Assembly (NCBI GenBank): GCA_023428805.1
Contig: JAEYWW010000038.1
Span: 1-13,742, forward strand
DNA from: Armatimonadota bacterium
Lineage (GTDB): Bacteria > Armatimonadota > Fimbriimonadia > Fimbriimonadales > Fimbriimonadaceae
Direction: 5' to 3'
Length of the DNA stretch: 13,742 nt
Shown: piece after piece, positions 1-7,070 of the stretch
Layout of the letters: each line of letters begins with the position of its first letter
How positions within the stretch are numbered: the stretch's first letter is position 1
Notes under the pieces: model-generated
Databases searched by the model: none
Seen by the model: only the letters and a program-made list of their open reading frames with translations
Told to the model about the DNA's origin: nothing
Translations under genes and position numbers: made by a program

Positions 1-716
1 GAATCGAGGAGCTGTTTCAGAAAGCCCAGACGGAGATGGAGCGGAACAGCCGGGATGCGGGCTGGAAGGCGGCGGAAGATGCGGGCGTTCACAACCTGCC
101 GGAACCTGTCATTGAAGTACTCGGAAAACTCAGATTCCGCACTGCCTACGCACAGAATGTGCTGGAGCATAGTGTGGAAACAGCTCATCTCTCAGCACTG
201 ATCGCCGAGGAGACCTCCGCAGATGTGGCCGCAGCCAGAAAGGCGGGGCTGCTCCACGACATCGGCAAAGCCCTCGGGCCGGAATGGGAGGGTCCGCACG
301 CTTTGGCGGGGATGGAGTTCCTGAAACGGCACGAAAAGGATGAGCGAGTGCTCAACGCCGTGGGAGCCCATCATCATGAGATTGAGCCGCTCTTTGCCGA
401 GTCATTCTGCGTGATCACCGCAGACACCATCTCAGCAACTCGCCCGGGGGCGCGGCGCGACAGCCTGGAAACCTATGTCAAACGACTGGAGGAGTTGGAG
501 GCCATCGCTGTTCAGCATACGGGCGTGGATCGAGCGTTCGCGATTCAGGCGGGGCGCGAGGTAAGGGTGCTTGTCAAGCCGGACCAAGTGAACGATGACC
601 AGGCGAGAGACTTGGCGCGGCGCATCGCGCGCCAGATCAAGCAGTCCAGCGCTTTCTCGGGCACAATCAAGGTGACCGTGATCCGCGAAACTCGCGCGAC
701 AGAGACGACGTCATGA
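1..716 (+). CDS. rny: Ribonuclease Y, C-terminal part (5' end outside window)
   Basis: The reading frame is already open at base 3, so this is the tail of a longer gene and the first internal ATG (base 36) is not its start. About 238 residues are visible. The full protein is usually a little over 500 residues, with an N-terminal membrane anchor, a coiled coil and a KH domain; these would lie upstream of the window. What is seen is the HD phosphohydrolase domain and the conserved tail: RFRTAYAQNVLEHSVETAH, GLLHDIGKA with the metal-binding His-Asp pair, GAHHHEIEP, then TRPGARRDSLETYVKRLEEL and GREVRVLVKP, ending in IKVTVIRETRA. RNase Y is a membrane-attached endoribonuclease that starts mRNA decay. 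It overlaps the next gene by four bases (ATGA), which indicates translational coupling; rny-ymdB adjacency is also known from Bacillus subtilis. Identification is secure. Confidence 0.96.
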   Translation, partial: IEELFQKAQTEMERNSRDAGWKAAEDAGVHNLPEPVIEVLGKLRFRTAYAQNVLEHSVETAHLSALIAEETSADVAAARKAGLLHDIGKALGPEWEGPHALAGMEFLKRHEKDERVLNAVGAHHHEIEPLFAESFCVITADTISATRPGARRDSLETYVKRLEELEAIAVQHTGVDRAFAIQAGREVRVLVKPDQVNDDQARDLARRIARQIKQSSAFSGTIKVTVIRETRATETTS

Positions 717-1492
717 GCCAATACAACATTCTCTTTCTCGGCGATGTCGTCGGCCGTCCCGGGCGCACGGTCGTTCAGAAGGGCCTGCCCGCCCTCAAGC
801 GCAAGCACGAGCCTCTCTTCACAATCATCAATGGCGAAAATAGCGCGTCTGGCGTCGGCATCACACCTGATATTGCCGAGGACCTTTACGATGCCGGGGC
901 CGATGCCATCACTCTCGGCAACCATGCCTTCAACAAGAAGGAGATCTATCACTTTCTCGATTCGGGTCGGATGATTGTCCGGCCCGGAAACATGCCGGAT
1001 TCCGTGCCCGGCAAAGGCTGCATCACTCTGACGAAAGCGGGAGTGAAGCTCGCCATCATCAATCTTTGTGGGCGCATCTATATGGACAGCTACGACGACC
1101 CCTTTCGGTGGATCGAAGACAAGCTGGCCGAACTCGACACGAAGCACGTCTTCATCGACTTCCATGCCGAGGCAACGAGTGAGAAAATTGCCTTTGGACA
1201 CCATGTGGATGGGCGCGCGACGGCAGTCGTCGGAACCCATACCCACGTCACCACGGCCGACGAGTGCGTGCTGACGGGCGGAACCGCCTACATTACTGAT
1301 GTTGGGATGTGCGGACCGATGCCGAGCGTGCTGGGGATGGACAAAGACATCATTCTTCGCAAATTTCGCTCAACTCTTCCAACTAGATTTGAAGTTGCGA
1401 ACGAACCTGGTGTAATCTCTGGAGTAGTCATAGGCGTCGAAAGTGATACAGGACGCGCAGCGCGCATCGAACGCGTGCGTTGGAAGGAATAA
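713..1492 (+). CDS. ymdB: YmdB-like metallophosphoesterase (TIGR00282 family)
   Basis: The 259-residue protein has the usual length of this family, whose members include B. subtilis YmdB and Deinococcus DR1281 and hydrolyse cyclic nucleotides. Binuclear metal-site motifs are in order: GDVVG (Asp11), NGEN (40-43), GNH (69-71), DFHAEATSEK (149-158) and GTHTHVTTAD (175-183), followed by the family-specific TAYITDVGMCGP and VLGMD. It has no signal peptide or membrane segment, so it should be cytoplasmic. The ATG overlaps the rny stop codon, so the two are probably co-translated. In B. subtilis YmdB influences biofilm and motility decisions and is encoded beside rny; the same partnership is a reasonable inference here but is not shown by the sequence. 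All metal ligands I would expect are present. Confidence 0.95.
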   Translation: MSQYNILFLGDVVGRPGRTVVQKGLPALKRKHEPLFTIINGENSASGVGITPDIAEDLYDAGADAITLGNHAFNKKEIYHFLDSGRMIVRPGNMPDSVPGKGCITLTKAGVKLAIINLCGRIYMDSYDDPFRWIEDKLAELDTKHVFIDFHAEATSEKIAFGHHVDGRATAVVGTHTHVTTADECVLTGGTAYITDVGMCGPMPSVLGMDKDIILRKFRSTLPTRFEVANEPGVISGVVIGVESDTGRAARIERVRWKE

Positions 1493-1498
1493 GGGACC

Positions 1499-2494
1499 AT
1501 GAAGAATACGCTGATTAAGACGGCGAGCTTGGCTGTTTTGAGCCTGGCCGCCGCTTTCGCTCTCGCGGCGGAACTCTACTCACCAAACCGCGCTGCCAAA
1601 GACCAGGGCATGACTTTGAAATCGTGGGGCAGCGGCACAATCGCTGAAACCAACGAAGCCATCTTTGAAGGAGTCGGTTCTCTCCGAGTCTCTTCGCGCA
1701 ACTTCTTCCAGGGAGGCATCGTGAATTACGAAACCCCAGTTGATCTTTCGAAAGAGTTCGGTGACCGAAATAATCTCCTTATGCTCGCCATCCAGATTCC
1801 AGGCACCACATCTGGCGGAGGAACGGGTGGCGCGGCACGCGGTGGAGGCTCTGGCCCGCCAGTTGGCGCCGGCACAGGCGGAGTCAGCGGACTCGGCGGT
1901 GGCGGAGAGGAGCCGTTTAATCCGCAGGGTGGCGCAGCCGGGGCGTCAGTGCCTTCGGCGGGCGGCACATCCGGGGCGGCGGCAGAAAGCTCTGGAATCA
2001 AGGTCCTCCGCTTCGTCATTTCCACTTCGGATGGCAAGAAATCTGAAGCCTACGTGAACCTGGAGACAACGCAGCCCAATGCCAAAGGTTGGCGCATGGT
2101 TGGCATTCCCTTGCAGGCGATCCGCGGCTTCGACAAGACCAACAAGACGGTGAGTTCGATCGCGGTCTCAACCGATACGGTCGGCACCCTCTACATCGGA
2201 GCGATGAACATCCTCAATGATGCGACTCCGGTTTATGCGGAACCCAATACCCGCGACCTGAATCTGGCACAAGGCGACGAAGTCGTTTTGAGTGCCACAG
2301 GCTCGGGCGGCGCGACTCCGATCAAATTCATGTGGGATTTCGACAGTTCCGACGGAATTGCGGTTGATGCCGAAGGCCAGGCGGTTCGCAGACGGTTCCG
2401 CAAGGCGGGTGAGTACACGATCACCGTGACCGCGCAGGACATTTATGGCCTGAAGGCACCCCATTCATCCACGATCAAGGTCGTCGTCAACTAA
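1499..2494 (+). CDS. Secreted glycine-rich protein with C-terminal PKD-like domain
   Basis: I do not recognise a specific family. Residues 1-23 form a signal peptide (Lys at 2 and 7, hydrophobic core, ALA cleavage motif near 21-23), so the product should be exported. Residues about 25-100 and 166-240 read as the two halves of a beta-sandwich of carbohydrate-binding or jelly-roll type (for example GVGSLRVSS, GGIVNYETPVDLS, KGWRMVGIPLQAI, GTLYIGAMNI). They are split by a Gly/Ser/Ala-rich insertion at about 103-165. Residues about 250-331 resemble a PKD/Ig-like domain, with MWDFDSSDGIAV in place of the usual WDFGDG and a closing GEYTITVTAQD. There is no LPXTG motif or membrane anchor. The gene starts six bases after ymdB with an AAGGG-type ribosome-binding sequence, so it is probably in the same operon. 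Surface adhesion or carbohydrate binding is an inference only. Confidence 0.8.
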   Translation: MKNTLIKTASLAVLSLAAAFALAAELYSPNRAAKDQGMTLKSWGSGTIAETNEAIFEGVGSLRVSSRNFFQGGIVNYETPVDLSKEFGDRNNLLMLAIQIPGTTSGGGTGGAARGGGSGPPVGAGTGGVSGLGGGGEEPFNPQGGAAGASVPSAGGTSGAAAESSGIKVLRFVISTSDGKKSEAYVNLETTQPNAKGWRMVGIPLQAIRGFDKTNKTVSSIAVSTDTVGTLYIGAMNILNDATPVYAEPNTRDLNLAQGDEVVLSATGSGGATPIKFMWDFDSSDGIAVDAEGQAVRRRFRKAGEYTITVTAQDIYGLKAPHSSTIKVVVN

Positions 2495-2504
2495 AAACAG
2501 CTCC

Positions 2505-3413
2505 ATGACGCCGACAGAAGATGGGCCAGAACAGGTTTCTGGCCCATCTTCTGTTTCTCAGACCTCGAATTCTCTGAAACTTCGTGTCTTCACCGCACTT
2601 GTGGCGGTTGGAATTTCTGTTTCCGTCCTGACCGTGCCGCTCGGGGGACCGGTTGCAGTCTTGATCGCGGCAGTTATTTGGGCGGGAGCATGGGAGCTTG
2701 GCGATCTATTCCGCTGGCTGGGCTGGACTCGATTCTACGCCACTCTCGCGGTGCTGCTGGCCATGATCGGCGTGGTGAGCATCAGCTTCACCAACCCGCA
2801 AGAACCCTCCTTCGTGCTGGGTTGGACAACGCTTGGCACCATCGTTGGCGCAGTTTTTGCCGCCTACTTCATGAAGGATGACACGCCGCATCCCTTGAGC
2901 TGGCTGGGGATACTTTGGCTCGCATGCCCGCTCCTGTCCCTGGTCGCGCTGCACATCTGGACAAAGTCCACCAATCCCCACCCCATTTATCTGGCCGTTT
3001 TCCCAATCTGGGCGGGAGACACCGCCGCTTATTTTGTTGGCAAAGCCTTTGGGAAGAGGAAGTTGGCCCCTGCAATCTCCCCCAAAAAGACAGTTGAGGG
3101 AGGAATCGCAAACCTTCTCGCCGCTGTGGCCACCACGTTGATCATGGCCCCCTATTTCGGCATGAACTGGGTGGGGGCGCTCTTGATTGGGCTCAGTGCG
3201 GGAGTTTTCGGCCAGGCGGGTGATCTCTTCGAGAGCTATCTGAAGCGCAAAAGCGGCGTCAAGGATAGCGGAAGCCTGCTTCCTGGACACGGCGGAATTC
3301 TGGACAGGATCGACTCCATTCTCTTCGCCTGCATCCCATCCTGCTGGACGCTCGTTTTCTTCGCACCACATTTGTTTAACGTGAAACAGTTGGCCATGGG
3401 AAGTCTTTGGTAA
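2505..3413 (+). CDS. cdsA: Phosphatidate cytidylyltransferase (CDP-diacylglycerol synthase)
   Basis: This integral membrane enzyme makes CDP-diacylglycerol from CTP and phosphatidic acid, the branch point to bacterial phospholipids. The 302-residue product has multiple hydrophobic segments (roughly 30-65, 78-95, 105-123, 131-151, 160-180, 200-235, 270-290). It carries the catalytic landmarks WAGDTAAYFVGK (169-180), SPKKTVEGG (192-200) and the complete CdsA signature from SYLKRKSGVKD to HGGILDRID (244-270). The start is uncertain. The only ATG gives about 22 residues (TEDGPEQVSGPSS...) unlike a normal CdsA N-terminus, and these are encoded by a perfect inverted repeat. Homology-like sequence begins near LKLRVFTALVAV; the only start-like codon there is a CTG at 2574, and neither candidate has a good Shine-Dalgarno. 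Ten bases separate it from the preceding gene. Its last codons contain a near-parS site. Confidence 0.93.
   Translation: MTPTEDGPEQVSGPSSVSQTSNSLKLRVFTALVAVGISVSVLTVPLGGPVAVLIAAVIWAGAWELGDLFRWLGWTRFYATLAVLLAMIGVVSISFTNPQEPSFVLGWTTLGTIVGAVFAAYFMKDDTPHPLSWLGILWLACPLLSLVALHIWTKSTNPHPIYLAVFPIWAGDTAAYFVGKAFGKRKLAPAISPKKTVEGGIANLLAAVATTLIMAPYFGMNWVGALLIGLSAGVFGQAGDLFESYLKRKSGVKDSGSLLPGHGGILDRIDSILFACIPSCWTLVFFAPHLFNVKQLAMGSLW
2514..2554 (+). terminator. Perfect 18-bp inverted repeat, possible terminator or leader hairpin
   Basis: Bases 2514-2531 and 2537-2554 are exact reverse complements (arm begins acagaagatgggccaga) and leave a five-base loop, caggt. The stem begins 20 bases after the stop codon of the secreted-protein gene, where a factor-independent terminator would lie, but the following bases are ttctcag rather than a run of T. 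It also falls inside the first codons of the cdsA frame as drawn from its only ATG. Either it terminates or attenuates transcription ahead of cdsA, or it is a coding-region hairpin. The inverted repeat is certain; its role is inferred. Confidence 0.7.
3373..3388. promoter_or_regulatory. parS-like site, one mismatch, inside cdsA
   Basis: The sequence TGTTTAACGTGAAACA matches the bacterial parS consensus TGTTTCACGTGAAACA at 15 of 16 positions; the sixth base is A instead of C. It encodes part of the CdsA C-terminus (LFNVKQ). ParB loads at such sites and spreads to organise and segregate the origin region. The mismatch falls in the central CACGTG, so binding may be weakened. A perfect copy lies 1,030 bp downstream, which makes chance less likely. 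Confidence 0.6.
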
Positions 3414-3422
3414 TCTCTGACT

Positions 3423-4430
3423 GTGGCGGCCATCGAAGTCAAGGGATTGTGCAAGACATTCAGCACAACGGTGAAGAAGCCTGGCCTCGCAGGATCTCTC
3501 GGCTCCATCCTCAACCCCGAGAAGAAGGATTTTCACGCGGTCAAGGATGTCTCCTTCACCATCGAAACAGGGGAGTTCGTCGGGTTTCTTGGTCCGAACG
3601 GTGCGGGCAAGACCACAACGTTGAAGATGCTGACTGGAATTCTTCACGCCACCGCCGGCGATGCCAAAGTTCTCGGTTTCGACCCATATCGTCGTCAACC
3701 CGAGCTTCTGCGGCAGATTGCCCTGGTCATGGGCAACAAGCAGCAGCTCTGGTGGGATTTGCCCGCATGGGATAGCTTCGTCGTACTTCGCGAACTCTAT
3801 GGGGTGAGTGAGTCAAGGTTCAAAACACTGCTGGATGAACTCCTGCCCGCACTGCAGCTAGAAGACAAGCTGCAAACCCAGGTCCGCAAGCTGAGCCTTG
3901 GCGAAAGAATGAAATGCGAGCTAGTCGCGGCGCTCATCCACCAGCCCAGAGTCATCTTCCTCGATGAACCGACCATCGGGCTTGATGTCGTATCCCAAAA
4001 GAGAATCAGGGAGTTTCTCAAGGGCTACCAGCAGAGAGAGGACTGCACGATCATCCTCACCAGCCACTATATGCAGGATGTGGCTGAGCTTTGCCAACGC
4101 GTGATCCTCATCAATCACGGTGAAATCGTCTTCGATGGCTCCATTTCAAAGTTGACTGAGGCTCACTCTCAGGAGCGTCGTCTGCGACTGCAGTTCAGCG
4201 AACCCGTATCCTCGGAAGAGCTGGCCAGGTATGGCGAGGTCAAGGAGTCAACAGAAGTTGAGGCATTGCTCCTTTTGTCACGTCAGGATGTGGCGACGGC
4301 GACAGCCAAGCTCCTCCAGGCTCTTCCCGTCATCGATATCACAGTCGAAGAACCTTCGATTGAGGAGATCATCTCCGATCTGTTCACCCTTCCCGGTGGT
4401 CCTGTTTCACGTGAAACATCCACCTTGTAG
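3423..4430 (+). CDS. ABC-2-type exporter ATP-binding protein (COG4586-like)
   Basis: The 335-residue product carries a complete ABC ATPase: Walker A GPNGAGKTT (57-65), Q-loop around GNKQQLWWD (104-112), signature LSLGE (157-161), Walker B VIFLDEP (177-183), D-loop GLD (186-188) and H-loop His215 in TSHYMQD. The roughly 20-residue insertion before the domain core (KKPGLAGSLGSILNPEKK) and a C-terminal extension after about 245 are typical of the ATPases that work with two six-helix ABC-2 permeases. It should power export of an unknown small molecule from the cytoplasmic face of the membrane. No permease gene is next to it; the following gene is valS. The start is GTG, nine bases after cdsA, without a clear Shine-Dalgarno. 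A perfect parS site is embedded in the last codons. Confidence 0.92.
   Translation: MAAIEVKGLCKTFSTTVKKPGLAGSLGSILNPEKKDFHAVKDVSFTIETGEFVGFLGPNGAGKTTTLKMLTGILHATAGDAKVLGFDPYRRQPELLRQIALVMGNKQQLWWDLPAWDSFVVLRELYGVSESRFKTLLDELLPALQLEDKLQTQVRKLSLGERMKCELVAALIHQPRVIFLDEPTIGLDVVSQKRIREFLKGYQQREDCTIILTSHYMQDVAELCQRVILINHGEIVFDGSISKLTEAHSQERRLRLQFSEPVSSEELARYGEVKESTEVEALLLLSRQDVATATAKLLQALPVIDITVEEPSIEEIISDLFTLPGGPVSRETSTL
4403..4418. promoter_or_regulatory. parS centromere-like site (ParB binding), perfect match
   Basis: TGTTTCACGTGAAACA is an exact match to the widely conserved parS palindrome bound by chromosomal ParB/Spo0J. It lies within the final codons of the ABC ATPase gene, read there as VSRET. 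Under uniform base composition, 13.7 kb would contain an exact 16-bp match by chance only about 3 times in a million. parS sites concentrate near the replication origin, which fits recF and dciA about 5-6 kb away. parA and parB are not in the window. Confidence 0.9.
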
Positions 4431-4451
4431 ACTGCGCATATCTTTCACGAC

Positions 4452-4458
4452 AGGAAAG
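4452..4458 (+). promoter_or_regulatory. Ribosome-binding site of valS
   Basis: AGGAAAG lies in the 33-base gap before valS, with the AGGA core eight bases upstream of ATG 4464. It supports this start. No clear promoter or T-box-like leader fits in the gap, so valS probably relies on read-through from the ABC gene or a promoter inside it. Confidence 0.7.
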
Positions 4459-4463
4459 AAAAT

Positions 4464-7070
4464 ATGCAGGAAGTCGCTCTCTCGACCCGCTACGATGCGG
4501 GAGAGGTGGAATCAAAGTGGTATCAGAATTGGGAAACCTCAGGTGCCTTTCAACCCGAAAATGACCCTGGCAAGCCCGTCTACAGCATCACTATCCCACC
4601 GCCGAACATTACGGGTTCGCTCCACATGGGGCACGCCCTCTGCTATTCTCTTCAAGATCTCCTGGCGCGCTACAAGAGGCTGACCGGACACCGCGTCCTG
4701 ATCCTTCCGGGTCAAGATCATGCCGGAATCGCCACCCAAAGCGTCGTCAGCAAGCAGCTTCGATCGCAGGGCATCCAACCTCACGAACTCGGGCGCGACA
4801 AATTCGTGGAGAAGGTCTGGGAATGGCGCGAAGAGTCGGGGAGCACGATCCTCAATCAATTCAAATCGCTTGGATGCAGCTTCGAGTGGTCAAGGACGCG
4901 CTTTACGCTCGACCCCGACTATGCCAATGCGGTCCTCAAGGTGTTTATTGACTGGTTTGACCGCGGTCTGATCTATCGAGGGCTCCGTGTGGTCAACTGG
5001 GATCCGGCCCTCAAAACGAGCATCAGCGACATCGAGGCGGAGCGCAAGCTGATCCAGGGCAAACTCTACCACATTCGATACCCTTTCTCAGATGGGTCAG
5101 GCGAGATTGTCATCGCCACCACACGTCCCGAGACCATGCTGGCCGATGTCGCCGTGGCCGTGCACCCAGATGACTCGCGCTACTCCGGCAAGGTCGGAAA
5201 AACGCTCATCCTCCCGCTCATCGGTCGGGAAATTCCGCTCATTTCCGACATCTATCCTGATCCTGCATTCGGAACCGGGGCGGTCAAGATCACTCCTGGT
5301 CATGACGCGAACGACTTTGAGGTGGGAGAGCGCCACAGCCTTGAAATTCTGATCATGATGGACGAGCGCGGGCGAGTTCAAGCCGAGAACACACCCTATC
5401 ACGGCCTCGCCAGAGAGGAGGCGCGCAAGCGGATCGTCGAAGACCTTGAGTCTGGTGGACACCTCGTCAAAGTTGAGAATCACGAGATTCCAATCCTCAT
5501 CAGCCAGCGAAGCGGAGAAATCATCGAACCGATGGCAAGCAATCAATGGTTTGTGCGCCAGTCAGAACTCGCAAGACCCGCGATGGACAAAGTCAGAAGC
5601 GGGGAAATCAAGTTCAGCCCCGAGCGATACACCGGGGTGTACCTCGATTGGATGGAAAACATCCGCGACTGGTGCATCAGCCGCCAACTCTGGTGGGGTC
5701 ATCGAATTCCGGTCTACACCACCGAAGATGGGCGGCAAGTCGCCGCCATGAGCTGGGATGACGCCGAAAAGAAGGCAGGTGCAAGGGTCGTCAGCCAAGA
5801 CGAAGATGTGCTTGACACATGGTTCAGCAGTGGACTCTGGCCATTCGCAACGATGGGCTGGCCGGAAGAAACCGACGATCTCAAAACCTTCTATCCGACC
5901 AGCGTTCTTGTCACTTCACGCGACATTCTCTACCTCTGGGTTGCGCGCATGATCATGATGGGACTGGATTTTGTCAAGGAAATCCCCTTCCACGACGTGT
6001 TCATATATGCAACCGTGCTCACCGAGGACGGCAAACGGATGAGCAAGAGCCTCGGCACCGGCGTTGATCCGATGACCATCATCGAAACGAAGGGTGCCGA
6101 TGCTTTGCGATTCACGCTTCAAAGCCAGACGGGAGCCAATCAGGACATCCGCTACAGCGATCGCAAAACTGAGGACGCCAAGCATCTCTGCAACAAAATT
6201 TGGAACGCCTCACGGTTCATCCTGATGAACCTGGACGGCTACCAGCCCGAATCGGAGGGAGATTGGCAGCCCATTGACAGATGGCTTTTCAGCCGTCTCA
6301 AACGGACAGAGCAGGCGGTTGCAGAAGGATATGAAAAATACGACATTCAGTCGGCAACGCAGGCTTTGTATGAGTTTTTCTGGACAGATTTGTGCGATTG
6401 GTACATCGAAGTCAGCAAGCCGAGACTGAATGACTCATCGCAGAGAGCCACTGTCCAGGCCGCTCTGCTCAAGGCGCTGCACAGTTTCCTCGTGATGATG
6501 CACCCTGTCATGCCCTTCATCACCGAGGAGATTCATCAACACCTCCCCATCCAGGATAAACCACGATTCATCTGCGACGGAAAATGGCCTCAACTGGAAT
6601 CCAACCTTTTGGATGAATCAGCCGAAAGCCAAGTGGAGTTCTGGCGGGAAGCAACCCGGGCATTGCGCGCACTTCGGGCCGATGCCGGAGCATCACCGAT
6701 GAAGGCACTCGCGATTGCCTATTTTGAAGGTGATCTGGCGGGAGGAGAGGATGTGGTGCGATCCCAGGCTTGGCTGGAACTGCTTAAGCCTGGCAAACCC
6801 GATGCCGAGCATATTTCTGTCACTCTGGGCGGCCTCGACTTCCACCTGCCGATTGAGGGCTTGATCGACAAAGCCAAGGAGATTGAAAAGATTGATCGTG
6901 AGCTCGAAAAGGTTCGCAAAGAACTATTCGGACTTGATCACCGGCTCAACAACCCGCAGTTCATTGAACGCGCCAAGCCCGAGGTCATTGAGCGCGACCG
7001 AGGCGCGGCAGAGACATTGAGAGAATCCTTGCGCAAGCTCGAAGAGCGGCGCAGCTCTTACTCCAACTGA
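4464..7070 (+). CDS. valS: Valyl-tRNA synthetase
   Basis: This cytoplasmic class I synthetase charges tRNA-Val and edits mischarged threonine. At 868 residues it is close to the usual bacterial length. The N-terminal PPPNITGSLHMGHAL contains the HIGH motif (54-57). The CP1 editing domain shows ATTRPETMLADVAVAVHPDD and GTGAVKITPGHDANDFEVG. ISRQLWWGHRIPVY and DVLDTWFSSGLWPFATMGWP follow, then the KMSKS loop as RMSKS (525-529) before LGTGVDP. The anticodon-binding helical domain has CDWYIEVSKPRL and MMHPVMPFITEEIHQHLP. The last 70 residues are the charged coiled-coil arm with NNPQFIERAKPEVIERD. The start is set by an AGGA ribosome-binding site. Its final 13 bases overlap the end of the oppositely directed MBL-fold gene. 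Confidence 0.98.
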   Translation: MQEVALSTRYDAGEVESKWYQNWETSGAFQPENDPGKPVYSITIPPPNITGSLHMGHALCYSLQDLLARYKRLTGHRVLILPGQDHAGIATQSVVSKQLRSQGIQPHELGRDKFVEKVWEWREESGSTILNQFKSLGCSFEWSRTRFTLDPDYANAVLKVFIDWFDRGLIYRGLRVVNWDPALKTSISDIEAERKLIQGKLYHIRYPFSDGSGEIVIATTRPETMLADVAVAVHPDDSRYSGKVGKTLILPLIGREIPLISDIYPDPAFGTGAVKITPGHDANDFEVGERHSLEILIMMDERGRVQAENTPYHGLAREEARKRIVEDLESGGHLVKVENHEIPILISQRSGEIIEPMASNQWFVRQSELARPAMDKVRSGEIKFSPERYTGVYLDWMENIRDWCISRQLWWGHRIPVYTTEDGRQVAAMSWDDAEKKAGARVVSQDEDVLDTWFSSGLWPFATMGWPEETDDLKTFYPTSVLVTSRDILYLWVARMIMMGLDFVKEIPFHDVFIYATVLTEDGKRMSKSLGTGVDPMTIIETKGADALRFTLQSQTGANQDIRYSDRKTEDAKHLCNKIWNASRFILMNLDGYQPESEGDWQPIDRWLFSRLKRTEQAVAEGYEKYDIQSATQALYEFFWTDLCDWYIEVSKPRLNDSSQRATVQAALLKALHSFLVMMHPVMPFITEEIHQHLPIQDKPRFICDGKWPQLESNLLDESAESQVEFWREATRALRALRADAGASPMKALAIAYFEGDLAGGEDVVRSQAWLELLKPGKPDAEHISVTLGGLDFHLPIEGLIDKAKEIEKIDRELEKVRKELFGLDHRLNNPQFIERAKPEVIERDRGAAETLRESLRKLEERRSSYSN

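Noticed and set aside
545..1246. 233-codon minus-strand frame opposite rny and ymdB
   Set aside because: It mirrors conserved coding sequence, spans a gene boundary and shows no family motif.
2706..3698. 330-codon open frame on the minus strand opposite cdsA and the ABC gene
   Set aside because: It is antisense to two clearly conserved proteins, has no recognisable domain, and is explained by the codon bias of GC-rich genes.
4443..4458. tctttcacgacaggaa as a third parS-like site before valS
   Set aside because: Only the left half matches; there are six mismatches to the 16-bp consensus.
4431..4463. T-box or other riboswitch leader before valS
   Set aside because: The gap is 33 bases, far too short for a T-box leader.
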